Below, piece after piece: positions 8,280-17,183 of a stretch of 64,000 nt of DNA. Position 1 is the first letter of the stretch. Every line of letters starts with the position of its first letter. The DNA lies in NCBI RefSeq assembly GCF_003858645.1, contig NZ_RQJP01000003.1:496001-560000 (forward strand), given 5' to 3'. The notes beneath the pieces are model-generated. The model was not told the DNA's origin. It was given only the letters and a program-made list of their open reading frames with translations, and did no database searches. Both the position numbers and the translations under genes were made by a program. Origin of the DNA: Larkinella knui (GTDB taxonomy: Bacteria; Bacteroidota; Bacteroidia; Cytophagales; Spirosomataceae).

Positions 8280-8960
8280 TTATTTTCTCTTTTCTCCACA
8301 AAATGGTGGAATGTTACAAAACTTGTCAGAAAACGCCTTAATTACTGAAATCGAGGATCTTACATTCCGCCTTTGCTTAATTCTATTCCTGTCAAATTCT
8401 GCTGGTTCATCTTTTACGTTTTCGATAATCATCTCTAGTGATTCACGCCAATCTCTACTATTAGGGTTAGAATTCAATCCGACAGAATTATCTACATTGC
8501 TTCCAATATTAATATTGTATTCTAAAAGTGGCAATATAAGCATTTGTTTAGCGGGTTCACTCAAAAAAATATCATGTTTGGTCTCCAATATATATATATA
8601 ATTATAGATTTCTAAGTACAGGCCGTCTGTATGATAAGGGCTGTAAAACAAAGAACCAAAAGCTCTATTTGTATGCCCTTCAAGATAGGTATTCCTTTCT
8701 AATGACTTAATAAATTCCCTCTGATTTTCATCAAAGTATGTGAAAGCCTTGTCTTGCTCATCTCTTAATTTACCAATGGCCCTATAAGTTTCTTCAGAGA
8801 CCTTTACCTGCTCCTCAACTGAGCTTAGTAATTGGGTCTCTATTTTCTTAAAATATGTAGTTATCCTTTTATTTAAAAATATAAAAAGAAAAAAAACGAA
8901 TAGACTACTGCCTACAAATGAAGCAGCAATAAAAACTAAAATTTGCTCTGTGCTTGTCAT
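8280..8960 (-). CDS. Single-pass membrane coiled-coil protein, partner of the OmpA-domain protein
   Basis: A 226-residue protein. Residues 5-30 form one transmembrane helix (LVFIAASFVGSSLFVFFLFIF). It is followed by a charged helical stretch to about residue 90 (KKIETQLLSSVEEQVKVSEE), probably a coiled coil. The C-terminal half is unrecognised. It is the first gene of an AT-rich pair inserted between the last tail gene and the integrase. Its downstream partner begins two bases after its stop, so they are very likely translated together. No family can be named. Confidence 0.75.
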   Translation of the reverse strand: MTSTEQILVFIAASFVGSSLFVFFLFIFLNKRITTYFKKIETQLLSSVEEQVKVSEETYRAIGKLRDEQDKAFTYFDENQREFIKSLERNTYLEGHTNRAFGSLFYSPYHTDGLYLEIYNYIYILETKHDIFLSEPAKQMLILPLLEYNINIGSNVDNSVGLNSNPNSRDWRESLEMIIENVKDEPAEFDRNRIKQRRNVRSSISVIKAFSDKFCNIPPFCGEKRK

Positions 8961-9014
8961 AAGAGTTTAGCGTGTTAGGAAAGAAAATCGATCTAACCAC
9001 AATGTAGAAAAAAA

Positions 9015-10424
9015 TTATACCCGCCACAATTCCAGTTCGGCCGGTATTACTTTCTGATCCTTCATCAGCGCCACTTTCATCGACCCCACCAGGTAGTTCA
9101 CCCCCTTGATGTGGACTTTGTTCCGGAAGCTGAAGGTGGCCAGATCGGCGGGCGTCAAATTCACCACCTTATTTACCCGGAAGGTCGATTCCTTAAACGC
9201 TTCAAATCTTCCATATCCGGCATTCACCAGGTTATTCGATCCGTTCCAGATCAGGCTTCGCGTTCCGCAGGTATGGGTCGCTCTGGGCTTGCCGCTTACT
9301 ATGCCATTCCAGAACAGGATCTTTGGATTGCCTTTGTTCTGGCTATCCTTATTGTTTGGGCTGATCCCTGGCTGGCTGGTCATGGCCAGGCCCGAAACCG
9401 GGTTTTTCAGGTAGGTCGATAAACGGGATCGAATCGGTAGCACCGAACCGCCTTCGTTGGCCACCGTTTCGGGCGTGATATACTTATCCATCGATGGCGG
9501 GATCGGCTTCATCAGCGCATCATTTGAATCGAGTTCATACCCTAATTCTAAGCGGTTTACGGTTTCGGGCGTTTTCGTGTGGCCAGGATCCGCTTTTGAA
9601 GTCCAGTCCAGCAAACAGGGAGCCGCCAGAATGTCATCCACAAAACCGATATCGGCCACCTTCCGCCGAACGTCGAAATCCAGATACAGATTAAACAGCT
9701 TCCGAAGCTCGATCAGCAGACCGCCACCAGTCAGATCCGGAAGATGATTGGCGGGAAAGATCGCCGAAGCGCCATCCAACGAATACAGATTCGCCAGGAT
9801 CAGCCGCGCCAGATCCGGATCATCCAGAAAAACGCCCTGGAAGCGCCAGCCGGTTTTTAATCCAAATTGCGCCAGCACCCACCGAAGAAAGAAGTGGGGA
9901 ACCCTGGCTTCGGCGGCATAGCTGGACGTTCCCGAATTGTAACTGTTCATGACGCCAGTAAAAGCCTGGTTCCCGTAAAACCCCGGATTTTCGATCGATG
10001 GAAAACAGTACGCATCGGCCAGGTGATTCGCGGCCGCCATTGGAGCACCAGGCAGAGCCAGCGAAGCGAAAGGAATTTCCGACAGAGCCAGCCCTTGCAG
10101 ATCGCCGAAGATTTCGCCCAGGTTTTGCGTAAAAAACAACGTCGTTCCCGCTTCGGCCGACTCCTGGATTTTCACATATCCCGATTCGATCACCTGGCTA
10201 TCGACGTACTTTTCACAGAAATACCGACGGTTGGTATAACCCGCTTGCGGATCATAAAAATAACCCAGCACCCGGCGATTTAAGGGCGTATCCGGAAGCG
10301 TAAAGGTGTTGACCCTGGCCCCTTGCACCGTGGCGAAGTCCAGGATCGGATTATACTTTTCCAGGGTGATCTGGCTGGCCGGATTCAGATCCACCGAATA
10401 GCCTTCGATTCGGATATCGAACAT
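9015..10424 (-). CDS. Phage tail protein directly downstream of the tape measure (distal tail/baseplate type)
   Basis: A 469-residue protein whose ATG overlaps the tape-measure stop by one base. It has no clear signal peptide or coiled coil. The start (MFDIRIEGYSVDLNP) and the general length suit a distal-tail or hub protein, which in siphoviruses follows the tape measure. Assignment rests mainly on gene order. It is the last core gene before the OmpA-domain cargo pair. Confidence 0.6.
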   Translation of the reverse strand: MFDIRIEGYSVDLNPASQITLEKYNPILDFATVQGARVNTFTLPDTPLNRRVLGYFYDPQAGYTNRRYFCEKYVDSQVIESGYVKIQESAEAGTTLFFTQNLGEIFGDLQGLALSEIPFASLALPGAPMAAANHLADAYCFPSIENPGFYGNQAFTGVMNSYNSGTSSYAAEARVPHFFLRWVLAQFGLKTGWRFQGVFLDDPDLARLILANLYSLDGASAIFPANHLPDLTGGGLLIELRKLFNLYLDFDVRRKVADIGFVDDILAAPCLLDWTSKADPGHTKTPETVNRLELGYELDSNDALMKPIPPSMDKYITPETVANEGGSVLPIRSRLSTYLKNPVSGLAMTSQPGISPNNKDSQNKGNPKILFWNGIVSGKPRATHTCGTRSLIWNGSNNLVNAGYGRFEAFKESTFRVNKVVNLTPADLATFSFRNKVHIKGVNYLVGSMKVALMKDQKVIPAELELWRV

Positions 10425-13400
10425 TATTTTAAGTTGCTGGCACCGGCCACCACGGAAATGTTATTGAACACGTTTACAAACGTTTGTACAGAAAGATCTT
10501 TGGCCGCAATCCGGGCCAGGTAGTCGTTCCCCTGGTTTTCCAGACCGGCCAAATGATCCAGCTTCGTCCGGATAGTCAACGCCAGAAAGGCGTTCCCGCT
10601 TTGCTCGGCTTTGATCAGTTGCTCCAGCTGGGCTTCGATCTGGCTCATCAGCAACGAATGATTGTACCCCATTACCTGACGCATCAGCAATAATTCCCCC
10701 TGGATCATCTTTTGGGCCTGCTCATTTTGGGCCGCCAGCGTCGTCGCAAATTTGCCCGCGAAAAATTCCTGAAGTTCCGTCATGCCCAAAACCATCGCTT
10801 CGGTATTGTCGGCGATGGCTTCCATCATTTCCTGGCTTTTAGCAATCTCTTCATTGGTGGCGTCCAGGCTGGCCGCTGCCGATTCCGCGCCCGCTGATCC
10901 ATCCCCCGAAGATCCGTAATTAGCGCCCGAATCACTTCCACCGCCACCGCCGTCGGATAGAAAATCATTGGCATTGTAGGAAATGCCACCATCGGCGTAC
11001 TTTCTCCAGCCGGGCGCTTTCGGCACATAATCGCCGTAGGTGCCGCCATCCTGGAAGATCTTCGCCCCGTTTTTGTGCATACTCGAATGCAACAGCAGAT
11101 CGATCATCGGGCCGTTATTCTTGCGCGTTTCCCTGGAAAGAACCATAAACGGTTCACCCCCTTCCGCTTCGGCCACTTCCAGGCCGGTTGCCCGATCAAT
11201 CATCGAAATACCGCCTTCACCGGGCCGCGAACCGTGGCGCCCACCCTGAAGCACCCCGGCATTTTTGAAGTACCCAGCGCCAATTTTGCCCCCTTTCTCA
11301 AACGTGGGTGGCGATTGCTTTTTGATCATGGCCACCTGGACCGCCGTGGCCACAGCCGCCCCGGCCACTCCGATCAGTCCCAACGGCCAGCCCATTGTTC
11401 CCAGCGATTTCAGGGCCGCTTGCGCCCCGTTGACGATCGCCATCGTAATGTTCAAGGCCTGTTCCCGTTTCCAAGCTTTCAGCTTTTCTTCCTTGATTTT
11501 GGCGTCCGATTCCTTCGTTAGTTCCAGTACTTTTTCGTCGTACTGATCCTTACTGATCACACCCTTATCATACTGATCTTTCCAGGCGGTAATCTGGGTG
11601 TTTTTTTCTTTGGTGATTTTGGCCACCTGGCTATCCAGGTACTTCTGATTCAGTTGTTGCATGACCCCGATCACCTGGCCCGCTACCTGAAGCGTTTCCT
11701 GGCCTTTCTGGGTGAAGTCCTGAAGGGCTTTCTGGTTCTTCGCTTCTTCGTTCGATAGCTTCAGATTCAGGATGTTTAGAAAGCCCGAAAAGTCGCCTTT
11801 CATCAGCCCATCCACCGCCGAAAAGAACTGTTTCTGGTTCTCCAGGCGTTGGGCGGTTTTCTCGGCCGCCAGCGCCGTCTTTTCCGATTCATACCGGATA
11901 TCGTTCGATTTCAGTTCCGCTTTCAGCCGGTCATCGATCGCCTTGTCGGCCACCGCCCGCCGATCCTTATCGGCGATCAGTTCTTTATTTTTCTCCTTTT
12001 CTTCGGCCGCTTCGCTGGCCAGTTTTTGCTTGTTGTAGTTGTACTCCGCCGTCAGCCGATCCAGCTTTGCATCGTATATAGCCTGGGCGTTATTCTTGGC
12101 CAACGATAGATTCAGATCCGCATTGGCCACGGCGGCCTGGAATTGGGCATCAAACAACTGGCGTTCGCCCGCCAATTCTTTTTCCCGTTTTTCCTGATTC
12201 TTCTGGGTTTCCTTCTGGCGCTGGGCGTCGTTCTCCAGCTGGATATCCGAGGAAAGTTTTTTATTGATCAGATCCAGGGCATCGGCTTTGCGCTTATCGT
12301 CCGAGATGGTTCGTTCCACTTCCGCCTTTGCCTGGGCGGCCTGAAACCGTAATTCTTCCAGCTTCCGTTCGTGCTCATCGGTGATCATGCTGATCAGCAG
12401 TTTTTTCTGAGCATCGGCCGCGTCCTGATCTTCTTTCGTCTTTTTATCCCGGTACTCTTTTTCGATAGCCGCCTTCCCGGTTTCATACGCTTTATCGGCG
12501 GCTTCATACTGGGCCACTTTCAGCTTTCGATCCGCCACGCTTTCCTGGATCTTCTGTTTTTCCTGATCCAGTTCAAATTTCAGTTGGGCAATTTTCCGGG
12601 TTTGTTCGTCGGCGATGGCCGCGATGTTGGCTTTCGTGGTGGCGTCGATTGCATCCTGGTTGGCTTTTTTCTTCGCTTCGGCTTGCTGTTTTTCGTGCTC
12701 CTGGCGAAGCTTCTGATCGTTCGACAAATAGCCCGCGTTATCCGTCGTCATCGTGGCCAGGCCGCCCTTATTGGCCAGGGCCGCATCCTTCGCCGACAGT
12801 TCGCCCCCGGTTTTGCTGGTGGCCACCTTTTTATCCACATGGCTTTGGTGATCCGCTTCGATCAGGGCTTGTTCGGATTTGATCTTCTCCGAATAGCCTT
12901 TTCCGTAGGCTTCGGCGATTTTGGCCCCGCCACCACTCCAGATTTTAGCCGCCCCGGCAAAGTCCAGATTTTTCAGCGCCGAACCGAAATCACTTACCAG
13001 CTGAAGACCGGTTTTCAGGGCTTCCCAGACGCCCGCAATGCCCGCCCGAAGCGGTTGGATATTATTGTACAGCAAGGCAAACCCCGCCACCAGCAGCGCC
13101 ACGGCGGTAATCACCAAACCGATCGGGTTCATTTCCATTACCACGTTCAGCGCCGTTTGTGCCGTTGTTACGGAAGCCGTGGCGATAGTCTGGATTTTTT
13201 TGGCGGCTGCAATCCGAAGCGCGTTTGCTTCCGTTACAATCGCCTGGGCGTTGAAGGTAATCAGGGCCACTGTCAGTGCCCCGAAGGCCACCTTGTTATC
13301 ATTGATAAAAGCCGGAGCCGCCCGAATCGTATTGACAAAGGTTAACAGCGCCGTTCCGCCCGCCAGCACCACCGGAATCAACGCCTGGCCGAAATCCACC

Positions 13401-14782
13401 GATAGGCCTTTTACCTCTTTGCCCATTTTTGCCAGTTCGGCGGCCGCATTGGTGTTTTTCTTGGTGGCTTCATCGGTCATGCTGGTGGCCTTCTGCATTT
13501 CGACCATCGAAAGCTTTTGATTATCCGTCACCAGCTTGGTTTGATCCTTCAGCAACGACATGACTTTTGTGGCTTCCTGCGATTTGATCCCCAAATCCGA
13601 AAGCCGTTTCGCCACTTCATCGGCCGGAACCCCCTTCAAACTAGTGGCCAAATCCAGCAGGAATTTATTGGGATCCGTGTTGATGAGGTTCTTCATTTCG
13701 ACTTCCGTAATGCCCAACTGTTTGGCAAACGCCCCGGTATCTTTGGCCGCCGTCAGCAGAATGTTAGAGACCCCACCGGCCGCAATTTCAGCCGATAGCC
13801 CCAATTCCTGAAGGGCCGCGCCCAGCCCCATCGTCTGGGATATTTGCGGACTTAAATTGCCCAGTTGACCCATGCGGGCCGTGAAGTCGGCCACCACCGG
13901 AGCCGTGGCCGAACCGGCCGCGCCCAGGGCGTTCAGGGCGGATCCGATTTGATTGATGGCCACGCCCGCCTGGAGATCCTTCGTTTCTTTAAACAGCTTC
14001 TGAAGCGTACCGATCGAACTGGCCACTTCTTCCGCCCCGCCCGTAAACTCATCCCCCAGGGCGATCACCGCTTTATCGACCGATTCGACAAACCCTAAAA
14101 CGTCCTCTTTAGCGATCCCTAACTGGCCCGCCACTTTGGCAATATCGGTCAGATCGGCCACCGCCGTCCGGGTGTTGATTTTGCCGATCTCTTCTACCAG
14201 TCCTTCCACTTCCTGGCTGGTCATGTTCGTGGACTTTTCAATATCAGCCATTGCATCCGACATTTGGGCGGCTGCCGTCACGGATTCTTTCCCGAAACTG
14301 ATCACTTCCTCGATGATGTTTTCCAGACTGAAGGCCGCGAACGTACTGGCAAACCCTTCTTTGATGCGATCCAGCGACGAAGGTGTTTTATCCAGGTGGG
14401 TCCGGAGAGCGTCCATTTCCTGGCCCACCTGGCGGATCCGGTTATCCACCCCATCGACCTCTTTCATTTTGTCGATCCAGGCATCGGATCCCACTTTCAG
14501 ATCCTTCAGTTCCGCGTTCAACTGGCGACTTCGGGCGGTTAATTCCCGCATGGACGCATCCGAAAGATCGATGGCGCTGGTAAACTCTTTAATCTCGGCT
14601 TTTAGCTCGGCCTGAAGGACTTTCATTTCTTTCCAGGCGTCGGTTCCTTCTTCGCCCGCTTCCTTCATCCGCCTAATTTCTTTGTTCACTTCGGCGGCTG
14701 ATTTCTGAAGTTCTTTCAGGGTGGCGTCGCCTTCATCCCCATCGATCAGCAGCTTGATTCTACTTACTTCAAAGTCGTTCAT
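10424..14782 (-). CDS. Tail tape measure protein
   Basis: A 1452-residue protein, the longest in the prophage. It sets tail length and is expelled on DNA injection. An N-terminal coiled coil (about residues 1-110) leads to the conserved tape-measure domain, about residues 120-440 (AQMSDAMADIEKSTNMTSQE, ALGDEFTGGAEEVASSIGTL). Hydrophobic segments follow at about 500-590 and 1100-1150 (LGLIGVAGAAVATAVQVAM), with a long Lys/Glu/Gln coiled coil between. The ATG at 14782 (MNDFEVSRIKLLIDGDEG) is chosen because the possible start at 14836 would place a terminator-like hairpin inside the coding region. Confidence 0.93.
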   Translation of the reverse strand: MNDFEVSRIKLLIDGDEGDATLKELQKSAAEVNKEIRRMKEAGEEGTDAWKEMKVLQAELKAEIKEFTSAIDLSDASMRELTARSRQLNAELKDLKVGSDAWIDKMKEVDGVDNRIRQVGQEMDALRTHLDKTPSSLDRIKEGFASTFAAFSLENIIEEVISFGKESVTAAAQMSDAMADIEKSTNMTSQEVEGLVEEIGKINTRTAVADLTDIAKVAGQLGIAKEDVLGFVESVDKAVIALGDEFTGGAEEVASSIGTLQKLFKETKDLQAGVAINQIGSALNALGAAGSATAPVVADFTARMGQLGNLSPQISQTMGLGAALQELGLSAEIAAGGVSNILLTAAKDTGAFAKQLGITEVEMKNLINTDPNKFLLDLATSLKGVPADEVAKRLSDLGIKSQEATKVMSLLKDQTKLVTDNQKLSMVEMQKATSMTDEATKKNTNAAAELAKMGKEVKGLSVDFGQALIPVVLAGGTALLTFVNTIRAAPAFINDNKVAFGALTVALITFNAQAIVTEANALRIAAAKKIQTIATASVTTAQTALNVVMEMNPIGLVITAVALLVAGFALLYNNIQPLRAGIAGVWEALKTGLQLVSDFGSALKNLDFAGAAKIWSGGGAKIAEAYGKGYSEKIKSEQALIEADHQSHVDKKVATSKTGGELSAKDAALANKGGLATMTTDNAGYLSNDQKLRQEHEKQQAEAKKKANQDAIDATTKANIAAIADEQTRKIAQLKFELDQEKQKIQESVADRKLKVAQYEAADKAYETGKAAIEKEYRDKKTKEDQDAADAQKKLLISMITDEHERKLEELRFQAAQAKAEVERTISDDKRKADALDLINKKLSSDIQLENDAQRQKETQKNQEKREKELAGERQLFDAQFQAAVANADLNLSLAKNNAQAIYDAKLDRLTAEYNYNKQKLASEAAEEKEKNKELIADKDRRAVADKAIDDRLKAELKSNDIRYESEKTALAAEKTAQRLENQKQFFSAVDGLMKGDFSGFLNILNLKLSNEEAKNQKALQDFTQKGQETLQVAGQVIGVMQQLNQKYLDSQVAKITKEKNTQITAWKDQYDKGVISKDQYDEKVLELTKESDAKIKEEKLKAWKREQALNITMAIVNGAQAALKSLGTMGWPLGLIGVAGAAVATAVQVAMIKKQSPPTFEKGGKIGAGYFKNAGVLQGGRHGSRPGEGGISMIDRATGLEVAEAEGGEPFMVLSRETRKNNGPMIDLLLHSSMHKNGAKIFQDGGTYGDYVPKAPGWRKYADGGISYNANDFLSDGGGGGSDSGANYGSSGDGSAGAESAAASLDATNEEIAKSQEMMEAIADNTEAMVLGMTELQEFFAGKFATTLAAQNEQAQKMIQGELLLMRQVMGYNHSLLMSQIEAQLEQLIKAEQSGNAFLALTIRTKLDHLAGLENQGNDYLARIAAKDLSVQTFVNVFNNISVVAGASNLK

Positions 14783-14793
14783 GGCTATCAAAA

Positions 14794-14828
14794 AAAATGC
14801 TTCCGACGAACTTCGCCGAAAGCATTTT
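14794..14828 (-). terminator. Hairpin with T-run just upstream of the tape-measure start
   Basis: AAAATGCTTTCGGCGAA pairs with TTCGTCGGAAGCATTTT on the minus strand, with two imperfect positions, and is followed by a T-run. It lies 12 bases before the tape-measure ATG. It would stop transcripts from the decayed gene upstream, or attenuate tape-measure expression. Confidence 0.65.
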
Positions 14829-14851
14829 CTTACCATAGGACATAAAAACCC

Positions 14852-15170
14852 ACTATTTTTTAGACATTTCCGTCCAGTTGGTTTGCTCGAAATGTAACCG
14901 ATCCACCAAGTTTTTAAAGTTGCCCAAAGGAAATTCGGTCGTTTTTAAAACAAGGGCTTCGAACAAATTAAACGATTTGCCAATCCAAGGAGGTATACGG
15001 GACAGACAAAAACTGCTGTGACAATTGCGAAAAATTGATCTTCCATTCTGTTTCAGCTTTGCTGTAAACGAACGCTAGTAGTAGATCCCTTATACTTACT
15101 ACATCTAAATAATACGCGAAGGTATAGGTAAAATGAGATTTGGTTCTTGGCGAATATTTGCATCAAATCA
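14852..15170 (-). pseudogene. Decayed gene remnant upstream of the tape measure
   Basis: Two overlapping minus-strand frames look protein-like but neither is complete. One, with no ATG, reads ...VVSIRDLLLAFVYSKAETEW... and stops at 14968. A second continues in another frame as FNLFEALVLKTTEFPLGNF and ends at the TAG at 14852-14854. A frameshift near 14970 would join them into one protein of about 100 residues. No family recognised. The rest of the gap up to 15455 is very AT-rich and shows no gene. Confidence 0.4.
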
Positions 15171-15455
15171 TAAAATGGATCGGACGCAATAGAAACCCGA
15201 TTTTATTAATTGAATTACAAAAATCAGTCTCACGTTGTATATATCAAACCCTAAACAATTCTATTACAAAATATTATTTAATATTATCATATCAATAGAC
15301 AAAAATATTTTAATGTTAAAAAATATTCATGTTATTATATCTGTTTTTGCAATCTATATCAAAAACAATTTGAAAAAATACGGGAAATTTCCCGTTTAAT
15401 TATATGATTTTTATACTTACCTTTAAAAACATAATCATCAAACAAGGCACTCAAA

Positions 15456-16055
15456 ATGGATGTGTCAAAAGAGGAAAACAAGCCAATTTTAGGTAGTCTT
15501 AAGGATGAACTTTTCCTTCTAAGCTTTCTAGTGATATCAATAGGCGTAGTGTATACAGACGCTTATTATCAATTTTTTGGTTTTAAATACCAGTTTTGGA
15601 ATCTTTCTACTACCCATATAATTTACAAAGGCATTACAACTCTATTTGTATCTCCATTATTGATAATTCCATACTTGACCGCTATTATCCTTATAATTAT
15701 TGAGCTTATTGCTATTAGGTTAAATTGGTTGATTTTTATTTTTTTTCGAGTACCATTATCTTATTTGGTTCTTTTAGTCCTTTTAGCCATTTTGTATCCA
15801 CTATCTGCTAGAGCTGGAGAATTACAAGCCCGTAAAGATTTATACGCTCATACAACTACACTACCAAAAATAAAACTCATGGTTGTAGGAGATCTAAAAA
15901 TTCGGTCCCCTGAAGATTCATGTGTTTTATTTATGTTAGATGGCTCATTTGTAATTTACTTTACCCCGTTAGCTCCTGATGATAAGGCCGCGGCACCAAT
16001 AATTAAAAGAGTTCAATCTTCTTCAGTCACTATACTAGAAACATATACACATTAA
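15456..16055 (+). CDS. Multi-pass membrane protein (cargo gene)
   Basis: A 199-residue protein with about four hydrophobic segments between residues 20 and 118 (LFLLSFLVISIGVVYTDAYY, LLIIPYLTAIILIIIELIAI, LSYLVLLVLLAIL), then a soluble tail of about 80 residues. It reads on the plus strand, against the surrounding tail genes, and is strongly AT-rich. The next gene starts two bases after its stop. No family recognised. Membrane location in a prophage island suggests superinfection exclusion or another lysogenic conversion role, by inference only. Confidence 0.75.
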   Translation: MDVSKEENKPILGSLKDELFLLSFLVISIGVVYTDAYYQFFGFKYQFWNLSTTHIIYKGITTLFVSPLLIIPYLTAIILIIIELIAIRLNWLIFIFFRVPLSYLVLLVLLAILYPLSARAGELQARKDLYAHTTTLPKIKLMVVGDLKIRSPEDSCVLFMLDGSFVIYFTPLAPDDKAAAPIIKRVQSSSVTILETYTH

Positions 16056-16057
16056 AC

Positions 16058-16549
16058 ATGAAAACTATTCTGCTCATTATCCTATGTTTATTAACTTGGT
16101 TAATTTCATCTTATATTACACCTACTTTTGATGTAATCGATAATGATAATACCCAATTATATGGAAAAATCATTTCAATTACAGAAGGCCGTATTCAATT
16201 CCGCCAGAATTGTGATGGAAGACTTAAGACCTATCCTTTTTCAGATGGTATTAGTATTAAATTTAACACACAATGTAAAGAGCCTGGATATACTATGAGC
16301 AGTAGTCCAGTTATTATTTTTAACCCATGTACTCGAAGAAAAATCTATACGATTTCTTTTAAAAAATTTAGCTACTACTACGCTAACGATATTCAACTTG
16401 ATAGTGAAAAGCTAGTTGTAAACTTTGCAAATGGACAAACAAGGACTTATCTGAGAAACAGCTTGAATGAATCAATCAACTGGATCGTTCTTAGAAATGA
16501 ATGTGAATCCGAAATTCAAACAAATTTCACTTTGCCGAATGGTTTATAA
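16058..16549 (+). CDS. Small exported or membrane-anchored protein, partner of the preceding gene
   Basis: A 163-residue protein beginning with a strongly hydrophobic segment (KTILLIILCLLTWLISSYI), a signal anchor or uncleaved signal peptide. The remainder is soluble, beta-like and has several Cys residues (QNCDGR, FNTQCKEPG, FNPCTRR, LRNECES). It is AT-rich and tightly coupled to the upstream membrane protein. Function unknown. The two together form the second cargo island. Confidence 0.75.
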   Translation: MKTILLIILCLLTWLISSYITPTFDVIDNDNTQLYGKIISITEGRIQFRQNCDGRLKTYPFSDGISIKFNTQCKEPGYTMSSSPVIIFNPCTRRKIYTISFKKFSYYYANDIQLDSEKLVVNFANGQTRTYLRNSLNESINWIVLRNECESEIQTNFTLPNGL

Positions 16550-16647
16550 CACCATTTTTGATTCAACTATCTAGATTCAATCAATACGCTGCTTGGAGTT
16601 CTGAAAACTAAAGTGATTTCTATATTTAATAAATAAAAATTGTGATT

Positions 16648-17181
16648 TCATTTTTCGTTATTTTCTCCAAACTTCCGAGCCAAATACGGCGCAATCAATT
16701 CGGAATACCGGGATCCTAACTGTTTTTGTGCCTGTTTGATCATTTCCATTTTTCCCGAATTATACCACGTTCCCCGGTAGCCCCGCTTCACCGATGGCAC
16801 CTTTCGGCGGCCGATACTGATCGCCCAGGCGATTCGCCGGGCGGCATTGGTAACGGTCGGAACCGCCTTTCCTTTGTAGCCCATCACATAGGCGAAGCGA
16901 TCCAGGCCGATCTTTTCCACAAAGAATTCCATCGCATCCACCGGCGCATTATGCGAATAGCGCAATTGGGCCATATCCTTAAAACGGCCATACTGACGGA
17001 AGTCGATTTCGACCGCCAGCGTCGTCGCCGTACGAAGGATGTGATACTGGAAATCCCGCTTCAGTTCATCAGTTAAAATCAGGCCATACTTTGTAATATG
17101 TTCCTGGAAGCGTTCGATGGCATCTTTGGCGATTTCCTGAACCAGATCCGCCAGATCGTCGTAAATCTCGTTGATATCCAT
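16648..17181 (-). CDS. Phage structural protein, tail-side (unknown)
   Basis: A 177-residue protein ending two bases before the gene start of the DUF5977 protein upstream in transcription. It has an amphipathic N-terminal helix (IYDDLADLVQEIAKDAIERF) and a basic C-terminus. Composition and codon use match the tail genes rather than the islands. Position between the DUF5977 protein and the tape measure suggests a tail-completion or chaperone role; there is no motif proof. Confidence 0.65.
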   Translation of the reverse strand: MDINEIYDDLADLVQEIAKDAIERFQEHITKYGLILTDELKRDFQYHILRTATTLAVEIDFRQYGRFKDMAQLRYSHNAPVDAMEFFVEKIGLDRFAYVMGYKGKAVPTVTNAARRIAWAISIGRRKVPSVKRGYRGTWYNSGKMEMIKQAQKQLGSRYSELIAPYLARKFGENNEK

Positions 17182-17183
17182 CG

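Noticed and set aside
12371-13345. 324-codon plus-strand frame opposite the tape measure
   Set aside because: Shadow of the minus-strand coiled-coil gene; hydrophobic Phe/Gly/Ile-rich sequence without motif.
14782-14836. Tape measure starting at 14836
   Set aside because: The extra 18 codons coincide with a terminator-like hairpin and do not fit the family start.
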